The notes under the pieces: model-generated
Databases searched by the model: none
What the model was told of the DNA's origin: nothing
What the model saw: the letters and a program-made list of their open reading frames with translations, nothing else
Source of the DNA: Heliocidaris tuberculata
Lineage: Eukaryota > Echinodermata > Echinoidea > Camarodonta > Echinometridae
Reading direction: 5' to 3'
Assembly (NCBI GenBank): GCA_025618425.1
Contig: CM046838.1
Location: 9,038,151 to 9,102,150 of the forward strand
DNA: 64,000 bases
Program-made: the position numbers and the translations under genes
In this document: positions 12,501-23,769 of the stretch, piece after piece
Layout: every line of letters starts with the position of its first letter
Numbering within the stretch: position 1 is the first letter of the stretch

Positions 12501-12640
12501 TTAAATAAACCCGAAATTTCTTTCAAAGTCATCCTTTTAAAGTTGAATATTCCATAAATCTCATGCAAAATTTTGGGGAAACATTTTGGGAAATTAGAAT
12601 GAAATATAATTGTTGGAGTATTAAACCATTCCTACTTTTC
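9550..12640. other. AT-rich intergenic sequence with pyrimidine tracts
   Basis: No gene seen. CT-rich tracts lie near 9.9-10.1 and 11.6-11.8 kb. A block at 10460-10630 (ATCTCGGCGAAGACCC...) is shared with 32190-32270. An inverted pair of CGGACAACT-type motifs (about 10709 and 11200) may mark a foldback element. Confidence 0.5.
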
Positions 12641-12651
12641 AGTTGGGCATC

Positions 12652-13194
12652 AAAGGGAAAGTCCACCCTGATATTAAGTTGATTTTAAAAGAAGCCGCAA
12701 AAAATAAAGAGACAGACAGATCAATGAAAGTCTGAGCAAAATCCGATAATCAATCAATTACAAACAAATTGTTACATCTGTGACGTATCTTGAGAGCTCC
12801 TTTTCCATTTGCTCTGTATACAAAACGTAACAAAAAGTCATCTATTTTCATTTTGTTTTTGTTTGTTTTTGATGAGGGAATAAATTTGTATCATACATTT
12901 TTTTTTTGGGGGGGGGGGTAAAAGCATAAGTGAGATGATTATATCTAGGGTGCATATATGATTAAATATTTTCTTTATAGAAAGTAGAAAAATGTATGTT
13001 TTTTTTTCAGTACAGGGCAAATGGGAGAGGAGCTCACAAGATACGTCACACGGAGTTGCCAACTTGTGTTTGATTGATTACAGCTTAAATTAAAAAACTT
13101 GCTTATTTTTTTTGCTCAAACTTTCATTGATCTGTTTCCTTAATTTTTCTGCTTCTTTTGAAATCAAGTTAATGTCCGGGTGGACTTTCCCTTT
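12652..13194. mobile_element. Miniature inverted-repeat element with long termini
   Basis: The left end AAAGGGAAAGTCCACCCTGA and the inverted right end AAAGGGAAAGTCCACCCGGA begin arms that stay similar for well over 100 bases, including ACAGATCAATGAAAGT and TGACGTATCTTG. No clear target duplication was found. Minus-strand open frames at the right arm come from the arm itself and have no recognisable homology. Confidence 0.75.
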
Positions 13195-13199
13195 AACTA

Positions 13200-14990
13200 A
13201 TGACCTATAGAATGCCAGGTGAAATTCTATGAGGTTGACTTTATACTGTCTACATGGTCTATGCCATACACAAATTATTTTTGTTGGTGATTGGTACACT
13301 TTTATAATTAAACAGAAATTTTCTTTAAAAGTCTTCTTTTAAAGCTAATTATTCCATCCAATGCAAAATTTTGGGGAAACATTTAGGAAAATTAAAATAG
13401 AGGTGTGATTATTAGTAAATTGAACCATCCCTTCTTCTCAGTTTGGCATTAATTAATAGTGCAATGGCATAATTATGCACAAATATACCATGAACTTGCC
13501 TGAAAATTTTTACATATTTAATTGAAAAAAAGTGTCAGCCTAGTTTTGTTTTCCTATTCAGTTTGTCAACCATCACTTTAAACTGATTAGAATCACATCT
13601 TGCTAGTTCATCTATAAAAGAAAGCTAATCTTGACAACAAATTTGTTAAACCCTTGAGTCAAGTAAAATGCAAATAGACTGTTGTTAGAGTTACAGGAAA
13701 CTTTGATGGGAAAAGGGCAAAATAAGGAGACATGATCAAATTCCTTTCTTCTCAAAACTACAGCAAAAATTAGGAAAACTTATGCACTGTTCGTGATTCT
13801 CCATTTTTTGCTTTCCCATTCAAATATTAAGCACATTAAAAGAATTTGATGGCTGCATAAATTCTGCTATATATTTTCTTCAAATCATTTTTTTAGAGTG
13901 TAAGACAATTTTTTTGGTATATTAAGCCTATTTAGAAAAAGGCTTTCTACTCTGATATGCGGTAGCTACAATAATGATATTGGAAATCCCTCTGAAGGTC
14001 CTTTGTGTAAAAATTAATATTTTTGAAAGATGGTGATAATGATGATTATTCACAGCATCTATGTAGCACAAAGTTTTTGTTAAAACATGCAAAGGTGCAG
14101 GGTCCTCCAGTTAAAAGAGTATTTACATCTCTGCTGAAATAGAGGAGTTTTGAGGCCTGATATAGAAAAGTAAAGTAATACTTGTATTGTGATAAATGCT
14201 TTCATTCGATCTTGAGAATAATAGAAAATCATAGTTTTCCATGGGCATATTTCCACATATAGCTGCATATTGTATCAGCCCATTACATTTAGAAGAAAGG
14301 TGAAGAAAGTAAAAAAAAAAAAAAAAGTTGTGCAATTTGTAGCATGATATACTGAAAATGAGATGAGATTTGTGTCAGATGCGAGAGACAATACAATACT
14401 TGATAAACTCTCTCTCTCTCTCTCTCTCTCTCTCATTCGTTTTCAGTGCCAATCTGAAGAAAAAACTATTGGTTTTGAAGTTTCAACCTTTGTATTTCAT
14501 AGCTCGAACAATTGCTGTTACAATAAAATGTATAATAGCACTAAAACTTTTTGAAATCTGCACAAAACATTTTGTAAAAGTTGCTTTAAATTTTGATTAG
14601 TTGTGCAACAAATCTTTTCATCACAAAGAGTATGTGACATCCTTAAATCATTGAAAATCAAAATATTTTTTATTTGATACTAAGTTTGAATACTTAGTAT
14701 GACATACCATACGCAGGCCATACTACTCTTTTGATGCATAATAGCAGTCACCTCTTTCTTCTTCAAACTGATAGGAAAGTAAAACAAATTCATGATGGCA
14801 AAAACAATCCCTAACAGACCTGAACAGACCAAGGAGTTTATATGTAGGCCTACATTTAATTCTTCATACCATGCATGCAAGTATAGCATAACAGGGAATG
14901 GAGCATGTGAAATGAAGATGCATTCCAATGTGTTATGTAATGGTGCAATCTCCAGCAAGTTGACCTCAGTGGGAGACACTCAGCCAGCTC
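13200..14990. other. AT-rich intergenic sequence
   Basis: No gene or clear element. A CT microsatellite lies at about 14409-14434. Confidence 0.5.
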
Positions 14991-14994
14991 TGAT

Positions 14995-15365
14995 ATAGTC
15001 CACTGCCTGGACTGTTCGCGCACGAACGCGATCCGTTGAGAAAATAATACACCCCCAACGCTAAAACTGATATAGCCCTTCCAAATCGACCCTCGCAAAC
15101 AGTCCAGTCGCATTTGCCAGTTTAACGACCGTTCCCGAAATTTTTCGGGGAGAATAGACCCGCTCGATCTGCGCTGATTGGACGAAGAATATGCATCATT
15201 CATGAGTGATTACGTAATATTCAGTTTTTCAGTGGTGTTTGATCGGGGCATTGCGGGCACGGTGCGGGCAGGCCATGCAGAGCTCAACAAAGGCAGGCAG
15301 GGCTTCGCACGCAGACAAGGCGGCTTTTGCTGTGCTGATTCATTGAACCAACAAACGACATTTTA
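14995..15365. promoter_or_regulatory. CpG-richer patch with ATGCAT and CCAAT-type motifs (weak)
   Basis: Base composition becomes GC- and CpG-rich against AT-rich flanks. It holds GCTGATTGGA (inverted CCAAT), ATATGCATCATTCATG and GATTACGTAA close together, then GC-rich sequence. This looks promoter-like, but no adjacent coding exon was found. Confidence 0.25.
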
Positions 15366-15710
15366 GTGACGATTGGCCATTTCACGTTATTCCAGTTCTT
15401 TATGGAGATGTCATATTAATTAAGACATAATAACGTTTACTGGATATTATTTCAGCATTGTTGACCATTTCGACCATCAAGGGTATTTTGACCATATGAC
15501 CATCATTTTTTGAAAAGGCAAGAAAATGTGGCCTTGTCCCTATAGTATATAATTATTTTGGTCATTGTCTTATGGTAGAAAATGACTACATGTACTTGAC
15601 ATTATAGACAGATAATTATGTTGCAATATTTTAAAGAAGGTTTCTAATGTTTAAAACAGTGTTCTGTTGGAGCTTTTCATCATTGTAAACATATATCAGA
15701 AGCAATTTAT

Positions 15711-15789
15711 TTGTTATAAACAGTTCAATAATACAAGATCTAATACTGCTGTAGTAGTATTAGATCTTGTATTGAACTGTTTATAACAA
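15711..15789. repeat. Near-perfect foldback hairpin, 34-base arms
   Basis: The left arm 15711-15747 and right arm 15756-15789 are exact complements except for a three-base ATA bulge in the left arm; the loop is GCTGTAGT. Arms start TTGTTATAAACAGTTCAATA. It could be a foldback transposon remnant or an RNA hairpin. Confidence 0.92.
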
Positions 15790-17275
15790 TAATTAACTTG
15801 CCTATATTTCAATGTTCAAGTTGGGGATTGACCTTTGATAGGTAAATTAGCCTCTGTTACCACCCCCATACCACATATCAATTTTTATTTCTTCGTTCTG
15901 TTTTATAATTTGTATTGCTATGCTTGTCCCTTTTGTTCTTATTTCATTCAATATGTGGAATAATAAACAGAGCTGTATGTTCGGATCACACCTTTTTGAT
16001 CCTGCTAGACTCGGTTTGGTAGTATTTTGACCGTTGAATAAACCAACATAGTTTTTAAAGTTTGGATTTTTTTATGAGATTCCCTCCTCCACTAAAAAAA
16101 AGAAGATTAAAATTTTTAATAATCAGGCAGATAAACGCAAAAATCAACTTGGACTTGTAATCTCCGCCATGACCCGATTCCATCCGCCAATCCTCATTGG
16201 CATGTTTCTATATTATGCAAAGTGGCGCATATAATTATTACAGGGTCATCCCATACCCAGTCGGGACAAAGAGGGAGGTAACAAGTGGGTGGGGAGGGGG
16301 GGGGGGGGAGGGGGGAGGAGGAGGCTCGTGTACCTGAAAAAGGATTAATATTTTTCCCTTCCCATGAAGGCAAGGGCACGGAAGGCATGAATCTCAAACT
16401 AAGGGAACGGACAGAAATCCCTTGCCTCTTAATTTCACGGCACTGAGTGCACCAATGTATACATTTGACAACATATATGAATGTCAAAACAAAACTATTC
16501 TTGAATCGCAATAACATGAAAATTCACAGTGTTGTACGTTTGAGCTTATCTAAAGGGACGCACTCGTACATGTATTTTCAGAAGGTTCATAATTCCTGAG
16601 GTTCCGAAGTCACTTAAAACACGAATTTTGAAAAAAGTGGTCACTCCTCGGCACTTTTAAATGGTGATTTAACACTTCAGTTTTTAGATTGTATATGGAA
16701 TTACGAACCTTCGAAGTAACGACACTTTGGAATTATGAAGCTTGGGGAAAACGACATAAGAGTGTGATCAGTTCGCGTCACGGACGGACATTTCAAAATT
16801 TTCCAATTTGGGAGGCTTGTAAAAATAAGTGATTAGCTGTGATGGATTGCTTTATGATTTATTTTGGAGGGTATAACTGGGTGTACTGAAAAATGATAAA
16901 ACATGGTTGTCATGGTTACTTATTTAAATGAGAATGAATGAAATGCTCCATTTATTAGAGTGGGAGATAGATATTTGTGTTGACTTCTCATTATTCTTTT
17001 TATATCAATATCAGAACAACATGATCTTGTCTTATACTTTTACTTGCAAATGTTACTCAGATAAATTGGCTTCCCTATCAGACATTTTAAATTTCAAAAC
17101 AAGCTTTAGATTTCATAAGTTTCAAGTTTCTAACAGAAAATAAGCAAAATAGTCATATTACCGACATTTTCAGAACGGAATAGATACATCCGTACATAGA
17201 AGGAGTGGTGTAATGGTTATTCCGAGTCAAAAAGTGGCCATAACGACCAGAATGTCCTGAGTAAGGCCTATTCGA
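15790..17275. other. Intergenic sequence with a small GGTTCATAATTCC-type repeat patch
   Basis: No gene seen. At 16580-16740 short motifs such as AAGGTTCATAATTCC, TACGAACCTTCGAAG and TTTGGAATTATGAAG recur in both orientations, as they do at 57.6-58.05 kb. A G-run lies near 16295-16310. Confidence 0.5.
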
Positions 17276-19131
17276 CCCCGTTCTCACTCACTTTGAAAGT
17301 GGACTTTTGGAGCGGTCTATCTAAGACCCGTTCCTCAGGAACGGTTCTTAGGTGAGTGTGAACGGTCAAAGTGGTCCAGGAAGTGGTCTTCTGGACCGCT
17401 CCAGAAGACCACCTCGGGGAGGTGGTCTTGAGGAACGGGTCTTAATATTAAGAGCGGTATTAAGAGCGGTATGCGGTATGGACCGCTCTAAACGTGCAAT
17501 GTGAACGAAAGCGTACTTTGACCGGAAGTGAGCTTGTGTGTTCCGCGGGAAATCACGTGTGATTTTCCTTTTTATAATACATTGCTGCATGATAGAATGG
17601 CGAAAAAAAGAAACAAAAGAAAAGACAGAAAGAGGAAATGAAAAGATTATAAAAACGAAGGAAATCATGAAAAATGTAAATAAGGGGAAGAGGATAGAAT
17701 GATAAAAAAACAAAGAAAAACATAAGAAATGTAAAGAAAGAGAAGAGGATAGAATGATAAAAAACATAGAAAAACATAAAAAATGTAAAGCAAGAGAAGA
17801 GGATAGAATGATAAAAAACAAAGAAAAACATAAGAAATTAAAGAAAGAGAAGAGGATAGAATGATATAAAACAAAGAAAAGGATAAGAAATGTAAATAAA
17901 AAGAAGAGGATAGATTGATAAAAACAAAGAAAAACATAAGAAATGTAAAGAAAGAGAAGAGGATAGAATAAAAAACAAAGAAAACATAAGAAATTAAAGA
18001 AAGAGATCGAAGAGGATAGAATGATAAAAAACAAAGAAAAACATAAGAAATGTAAAGAAAGAGAAGAGGATAGAATGATAAAAAACAGAAAACATTAAAA
18101 ATGTAAAGAAAGAGAAGAGGATAGAATAAAAAAACAAAGAAAACATAAGAAATGTAAAGAAAGAGAAGAGGATAGAATGATAAAAAACAAAGAAAAACAT
18201 AAGAAATGTAAAAAAAGAGAAGAGGATAGAATGATAAAAAACAAAGAAAAACATAAGAAATGTAAAGAAAGAGAAGAGGATAGAATAAAAAAAAAAAAAA
18301 AAACATAAGAAATGTAAATAAAGAGAAAACGATAGAATGATGAAAATAAAAGAAAACAAAGTTCATAGAATGATAAATAAAACAAACAAAATATAACAAA
18401 TGTTAAGAAAGGAATGACGATAGAATGATAAAAACGAAGAAATATATTATGAAAGATAGAAAGAGAATATGATAGACAGAATGATAAAAAAACAAAGAAA
18501 AACACAAGAAATGTAAAGAAAGAGTAGACGATAGAATGATGAAAACAAAATAAAACAAGGAAAGATAGAAAGAGAAATGAAAGGATCATAGTGATGAAAG
18601 ATAAATAAAAGACAGAAAGAAGATAAAATGATGAAAAGAAAGAAAAGACAAAGAGGAAAATGATAGAAAAACATAAGAAATATAAAGAGAGAAAAAGACG
18701 ATATAGAATGATGAAAACAAAGAAATACATTATGAAAGACAGAACGAGAATATGACAGAATGATTAAAAACAAAGAAAAATATAAGAAATGTAAAGAACG
18801 AAAAGACGATAGAGTGATGAAAAGAAAGTAAAACATAATGAAAGATGGAAGTGACAAACATACGAAGAGAAAAACAAAAGTGGAAAAAAGAGGCCTTGGA
18901 AAGGTGTAAAGATAAATGCATCAGGCAAGCAGTATACGGTTTTAATTTCGCGCGAAAAATTTGACCCCCTGACCTCAGCTGCCATAGCAACAAGACCACT
19001 TTGATTCGTGGAGCGGTACGTTTGAGCCAGAAAAACTGCTCGGAATGTGAACGCTAACAAACCGTTCCTCAAGACCCGTTCCTCTGGAGCGGTCTAACTA
19101 AGACCACTTTCAAAAGTGAGTGAGAACGGGG
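17276..19131. mobile_element. Inverted-repeat element carrying a ~1.2-kb tandem array
   Basis: CCCCGTTCTCACTCACTTT at the left end pairs with AAAGTGAGTGAGAACGGGG at the right end. Subterminal segments (17306-17520 and 18945-19131) also occur side by side in the short relative at 19132-19562, which lacks the array. No transposase and no confident target duplication seen. Confidence 0.75.
17600..18860. repeat. Tandem array, ~54-bp purine-rich unit, about 20 or more copies
   Basis: AGGATAGAATGATAAAA recurs every 52-56 bases (for example at 17691, 17746 and 17800), with CATAAGAAATGTAAAGAAAG between. Units are regular up to about 18290 and increasingly diverged after that. The long minus-strand open frames rich in Phe, Leu and Ser are a by-product of this composition. 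Confidence 0.95.
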
Positions 19132-19562
19132 TCTAAGACCCGTTCCTCAGGAACGGTTCTTAGGTGAGTGTGAACGGTCAAAGTGGTCCAGGAAGTGGTC
19201 TTCTGGACCGCTCCAGAAGACCACCTCGGGGAGGTGGTCTTGAGGAACGGGTCTTATTAAGAGCGGTATGGACCGCTCTAAACGTGCAATGTGAACGAAA
19301 GCGTACTTCAACCGGAAGTGAGCTAGTGACGTTCCGCGCGGGAAAAAAGCAAAGGCAATCGATCGGGCAGCCGGCAGGCACGCTACGGTACATCAGTTTG
19401 TATTCCGCGCGAAAAATTTGACCCGCTGACCTGAGCTGCCATAGCAACAAGGCCACTTTGAATCGTGGAGCGGTTTGAGCGAGAAAAACTGCTCGGAGTG
19501 TGAACGCTAGCAAACCGTTCCTCAAGACCCGTTCCTCTGGAGCGGTCTAGTGAGTGAGAACG
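19132..19562. mobile_element. Short relative of the 17276-19131 element, without the array
   Basis: It contains the same left subterminal block (AGGAAGTGGTCTTCTGGACC, GGAACGGGTCTTA) and right block (GAAAAATTTGACCC, GCTGCCATAGCAACAAG, CTCGGA[AG]TGTGAACGCTA), joined by about 90 bases where the long element has the array. It abuts the long copy directly. Confidence 0.75.
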
Positions 19563-19569
19563 GAATCAG

Positions 19570-20495
19570 AGCAAAAGTATACTACTTCTGGGTAATTAAG
19601 TTTGTCAAAATAATCTTCCCCACCAAAATTGTTCTTTTGGAGAGGAAGTCCGAACGGTTGCTGCTCACTAATTTTTAGTTTCTCATAAAAATTTGCAAAT
19701 ACAATCATGTAGTCATAGTGGATCAAAGTGGGCATAATAATCGAAATGGTCAAAACGATTGAAGTACAATGAATATTGTTTTGGAACCTACACACATTTT
19801 CACATCAATTTTGGATATCGAGACCCACCCCTTTAATGATGCTGATCAAAAAAATTAAATCACATTTCGGGGGGAAAGGGACACAAATTGTTATTTTTGG
19901 GGCCTACCAAATCCTTTGCTCTGATTCAATAAAACAATGTGTAACCAAAATGGTTATTTTTGGTCAATAAGTGGTCAAAGCTTTTCCGCTGCCTGTCCAA
20001 AGGCAGAGGGATAACCGTGACATGAGTAGGGTCATTTTTGGAATCAGTGCAGATACTACAGAAAGTTCACCAACACACACACCAAAGAGTTATCAAATCA
20101 AAGTTCTGTGATAACTCCTTGCACATACACACACACACTGAATCGACGATCTTACTTATGCATATTCATTACAGCGTGCGACCAGGCATTACGTCAGAAT
20201 ATATTAGCGTGAACTTTTGACCCCGCATCATGGCAAAAGCTTCTAGACGTTTTTTTTCGACGGGTGAAATTGTGGGGATCGCGCGATTAGTGGAGAGTCG
20301 CGCTCTGTGTGGGATATGCGTTAGAGAAAGAGCAGTGTTAGGGAATAAACCAAATATAAAAAACGGATAGAATCTAGACTAGCTCTGATAGTGAATGTCA
20401 ATCATTGTTACCATGACGATCCCTCTGAGCGCTAAGCTCCTCCTATAAGCACAATAAATGCTTATGACCCCACTTGTTGTACAAACCCTGGTCAG
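19570..20495. other. Intergenic sequence with a CpG-rich patch at 20150-20370
   Basis: No gene is confidently supported. The patch contains TTATGCATATTCATTA and GGCATTACGTCAG, echoing motifs at 15185-15225, then a 46-codon open frame from an ATG at 20230-20232 (MAKASRRFFSTGEIVG...) that I do not recognise and do not call as a gene. Confidence 0.3.
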
Positions 20496-20499
20496 GAGC

Positions 20500-20645
20500 A
20501 GCTACAGTACAAGGCCTATGGTAGTCTTACAGCGCAGACTCTCTTGTACGACTGACCAGGGTTTGTGCCTGCAGCTACAGTACATGGCCTATGGTAGTCT
20601 TACAGCGCAGACTCTCTTGTACGACTGACCAGGGTTTGTGCCTGC
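20500..20645. repeat. 73-bp tandem duplication
   Basis: AGCTACAGTACA[AT]GGCCTATGG begins at 20500 and 20573, and both units run through GTAGTCTTACAGCGCAGACT to GACCAGGGTTTGTGCCTGC. The preceding ACAAACCCTGGTCAG (20481-20495) is the complement of the CTGACCAGGGTTTGT inside each unit. Confidence 0.9.
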
Positions 20646-21400
20646 AAACTAGGGCCGAGCGGAAAGAGGGTCTCCGATTTTTTATTTTTTTATTTTTAAT
20701 TTTTAGTGTTTTTATTGAAAAACTAAACACAACATACATGTTTGAACAAAAGAAGGTAACAAATGAATATATGTACTTAACTACAACTACTCGATAATGA
20801 AAACCTATACTTAATTACAAGGGGGAAAGGGTAAAAGTACCCAACACAACACAACAATCACAAAACACTCAACAAAACTTATTTGCCGTCATCATGGGTC
20901 GGAGCGCGGGTGTGCGGGTTGTTTCAAAGTTCGTTGACACCCGCATTGAATTGAAGAGAGGGAGAGAGAGAGAGTCAAACATCTCCACGAGGGGCCAAGA
21001 GCAAAGAGGGTCTCCGACTTGCCGTGGTATATTTCTTGGGTCGGAACGCGGGTGGTGGGTTGTTTCAAAGTTCGTTGATACCCGCATTGAATTGCGAGAG
21101 CGTTGTTTCAATCATATGGTGGCCCTCAGACTTACGGGTCGGGGCTGGCTGAATTTTTAATTCTCCATTTATAGGAAGGTAAAAAGCAGTAAAAGGATGA
21201 TCACATAACCAGAGAGAGGCGAATAACACTGAGCTTATTACCAATTTAAGGCGAGCGCCAGATAGATCTGGCCTGTGAGAGGAAACAGAAGAGGAGGAAT
21301 GAAAATTTTGGGAAAAGTGAGAGAGTGAGGGAAAGAATACTGGATAAAAGGTGAAAAGACGAGAGAGAGAGGGGGGGGGGTCAAAAGATTTGCACTTTTA
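20640..21400. repeat. Dispersed duplication B, copy 2
   Basis: Same block order and orientation as 8680-9500, about 12 kb away, with small indels and shorter GA runs. The GTTTCAAAGTTCGTTGA motif occurs twice within each copy, so the unit itself holds an internal repeat. Confidence 0.88.
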
Positions 21401-22120
21401 GACAGAAAAGAGAAAAGAAAAGAAAATGGAAAATAGGAGAAAAGAAACGGATCATGAGAAGGAGACTTGGGTGTGTAATGTTAATGATATTTATTTATTT
21501 ATTTGAACAGACACCTTTGCATCGCTGGTACACACATCATATCATGCGGTGCGTTCACAGCAGTAAAAAAAAAAAGTTAAAAGCAACTTAAAAATAAGAT
21601 GTAAAACATATATATGAAAATACATGGAGATAATAAAAGCAAAGAACATAGTGGAGCATAGCGAACTGAAGGACTTGAAAAGTCGTAAAGAGAGAGAGAG
21701 AGGAGTGAAACCGCAGAAACCGCACGCAGCGTTGTAAGAGCAACTTTATCAGCTGAGATGAATCCCTGGGGGACCATGCGGGATTAGGCACAGTGACCTC
21801 ACTTCTGCATGCAGCTATATACTGCAAATTCTGGGTTACTTCAACACCCGTGCAAACTGGCAATCTCGCGGGTGAACTCACAACGACATCTAGACGTAAT
21901 GTAGGCGACAGAAACATATAAATAAAGTAGACATGGCAGAAATTAATCGTATTGTAATTATCAATATACAAGAATATGTAAGAAGTGGTAAATTACCTTC
22001 CCGATTTGGGTACAAGTATTAAGACTGTGTGTAGCTAGTGAATAGTATGTGTTTGTTAGTGAAGTGAGGTGAATTAAAGTGTATGGGGGTCAGTGTTTAC
22101 TTAGGCGTGAAGACGGAGGG

Positions 22121-22393
22121 TCATTGGTCTGCGTTTATACCACGTGGTCTTAGGGTTTGTAGTTTGGAGATCCAATGAGATTCTCTTTTCATGATAGTGT
22201 CGTGTTGTTTTGTTTTTACTATTTCAATGCCAGTGATGTTGATGTTGTGAACTGAGTGTCCCGGTAGGTTGAAATGTGTAGTGTATGGTAAAATCTTGAT
22301 GTTCGGCTTGTTTTTGTTGTAGTTGGTAACTTCTGATCTGGTGTTATTTAGGCGTGTGTATAGCGTAGTCTCCGTCTTTCCGACGTACTGCAT
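22121..22393 (-). pseudogene. GIY-YIG endonuclease fragment of a Penelope-like element (left arm)
   Basis: 90 residues from MQYVGKTETTLYTRLNN to the end LQTLRPRGINADQ. This is the YIG half of a GIY-YIG domain, with RESHWI holding the presumed catalytic Glu. It is the inverted twin of the C-terminus encoded at 23766-24413. The upstream GIY half is present in DNA, but the frame is lost further upstream by the linker deletion. Dead fragment. Confidence 0.85.
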
Positions 22394-22724
22394 ATTGCAT
22401 TTAGTACATGTAAGGAGGTATATTACCCACGATGATTTACAATTGATGTGATCGCGTATTTTGAACTTCTGTCCTGTGGAGGTGCTTGTGAACGTGGTTG
22501 TATCTTGAATATGTTGATGAAGTGAGCATTTTTTGGCGTTGCATTTGTAGAATCCTAGCTGTGGCGTTGTCTGTGTCTGTTAGCTGGATTTGTGTGTTGT
22601 TGGCGTGATTATTGTTGCTGTTGTTGGCGTGATTATTGTTGCTGTTGGTGACGTGATTGTTGTCGTTGTTGCTGTTGTTGTTGTTGTTGTTTGTCTTGAT
22701 GTTCGGTGCTTTGGCGTTGACAAG

Positions 22725-23337
22725 CAGTGGCGGATCTACGGGGGGGTTTAGGGGGTTTACACCCCCCCCCCCCCTTGGGCTGCCAAGTAAACATTTATTT
22801 GGGCAAAAAAGAGAAAAAATAGAGCATGCAAGTATGCTTAAAATCGCAAGCTAGCAACCCTAAAAATGAAAAATCTCCCTACTGTAGGAGGGGGGATACC
22901 CCCCTCCCACACCCTTCCCCCTCGCTCGCTTCGCTCGCTTCCAAGTAAACATTTATTTGGGCAAAAAAGAGAAAAAATAGAGCATGCAAGTATCCTTAAA
23001 ATCGCAAGCTAGCAACTCTAAAAATGAAAAATCTCCCTACTGTGGGAGGGGGGATACCCCCCTCCCACACCCTCCCCCCTCGCTCGCTTCGCTCGCTTCC
23101 GAGTAAACATTTATTTGGGCAAAAAAGAGAAAAAATAGAGCATGCAAGTATGCTTAAAATCGCAAGCTAGCAACCCTAAAAATGAAAAATCTCCCTACTG
23201 TGGGAGGGGGGATACCCCCTCCCACACCCTCCCCCCTCGCTCGCTTCGCTCGCTCGGGCTCGGTCTCTACGCTTCCTCGCAATACCCAGCTCAGCCCCTC
23301 AAACCCCCTCCTTGGAAAAAAGCTAGATCCGCCCCTG
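22725..23337. mobile_element. CAG-ended DNA transposon inserted in the left Penelope-like arm
   Basis: Ends CAGTGGCGGATCTA and TAGATCCGCCCCTG are inverted repeats. ACAAG flanks both ends (22720-22724, 23338-23342). The right arm has the uninterrupted site (CTTACTTGTCAACGCC in + sense near 23802), which proves a later insertion. It lacks a transposase. The termini match the CAG-ended elements at 5.1 and 41.7 kb, which have 8-bp duplications, so the 5-bp one here may be a trimmed 8. Confidence 0.88.
22783..23255. repeat. 158-bp tandem repeat, three units, inside the 22725-23337 transposon
   Basis: Units start CC[AG]AGTAAACATTTATTTG at 22783, 22941 and 23099. Each ends in CTCGCTCGCTTCGCTCGCT, preceded by the GGGGGGATACCCCCCTCCC mirror-like block. 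Confidence 0.95.
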
Positions 23338-23493
23338 ACAAGTAAGTCGCGGAGTGATTTGCTGCGGCGGAACGATGTCATAGGAGCTGTAGGGAAGATG
23401 GTTTGTAGTGTCTGGCATTGTTGGATAAGTTGATAGTGCTTGTGGATGATTTTGGGCACTGCTGATGTGCTGGGTGTATATGTGATTTGTTCG

Positions 23494-23769
23494 AATCAGG
23501 ACAGAGCAACCTACCATCTCAACAAACTAGAAGCACATCTAATACATCGCCAATACAACACAAACATGGTCAATCAGCAAGTACACAAGGCCACCACCAT
23601 ACCCCGAGACCAACTCCTCACCAAAAAGGAGAAGAAGGCCTCCACTAATGTGCATTTCTCTATCACATATACACCCAGCACATCAGCAGTGCCCAAAATC
23701 ATCCACAAGCACTATAAATTATCCAACAATGCCAGACACTACAAACCATCTTCCCTACAGCTCCTATGA
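23494..23769 (+). pseudogene. Penelope-like reverse-transcriptase C-terminal fragment
   Basis: The frame reads HLNKLEAHLIHRQYNTNMVN, then IPRDQLL, STNVHFSITY and PKIIHKHY, the pattern I associate with the region after the Penelope-like RT core. The catalytic RT motifs are absent, so the copy is 5'-truncated. It overlaps the next open frame at CTCCTATGAC by a frame shift, and the same junction sequence is present in the left arm. Confidence 0.75.

Larger units (their letters stand above)
21902..23486 (-). mobile_element. Penelope-like element fragment, left inverted arm
   Basis: This arm is the reverse complement of 23662-25291, apart from separate insertions in each arm. It runs from the inner end (ATCACATATACACCCAGC, minus sense) through the linker and GIY-YIG endonuclease part to the 3' flank ending TCTGTCGCCTA. 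It is interrupted at 22725-23337 by a DNA transposon. It differs from the right arm by small indels, including a 4-base deletion in the linker that breaks its frame. Confidence 0.85.

Noticed and set aside
14680..15203. Minus-strand open frames of 99 and 115 residues
   Set aside because: No recognisable motif, no splice context and no repeat-copy conservation; the second runs through the CpG-rich patch.
17366..18857. Several overlapping minus-strand open frames of 90-244 residues rich in Phe, Leu and Ser
   Set aside because: They are a composition effect of the purine-rich 54-bp tandem array; the sequence repeats regardless of frame and has no protein features beyond hydrophobicity.
20230..20370. 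46-codon open frame with a good start context (MAKASRRFF...)
   Set aside because: Short, unrecognised and without any supporting splice or homology signal; kept only as a remark.
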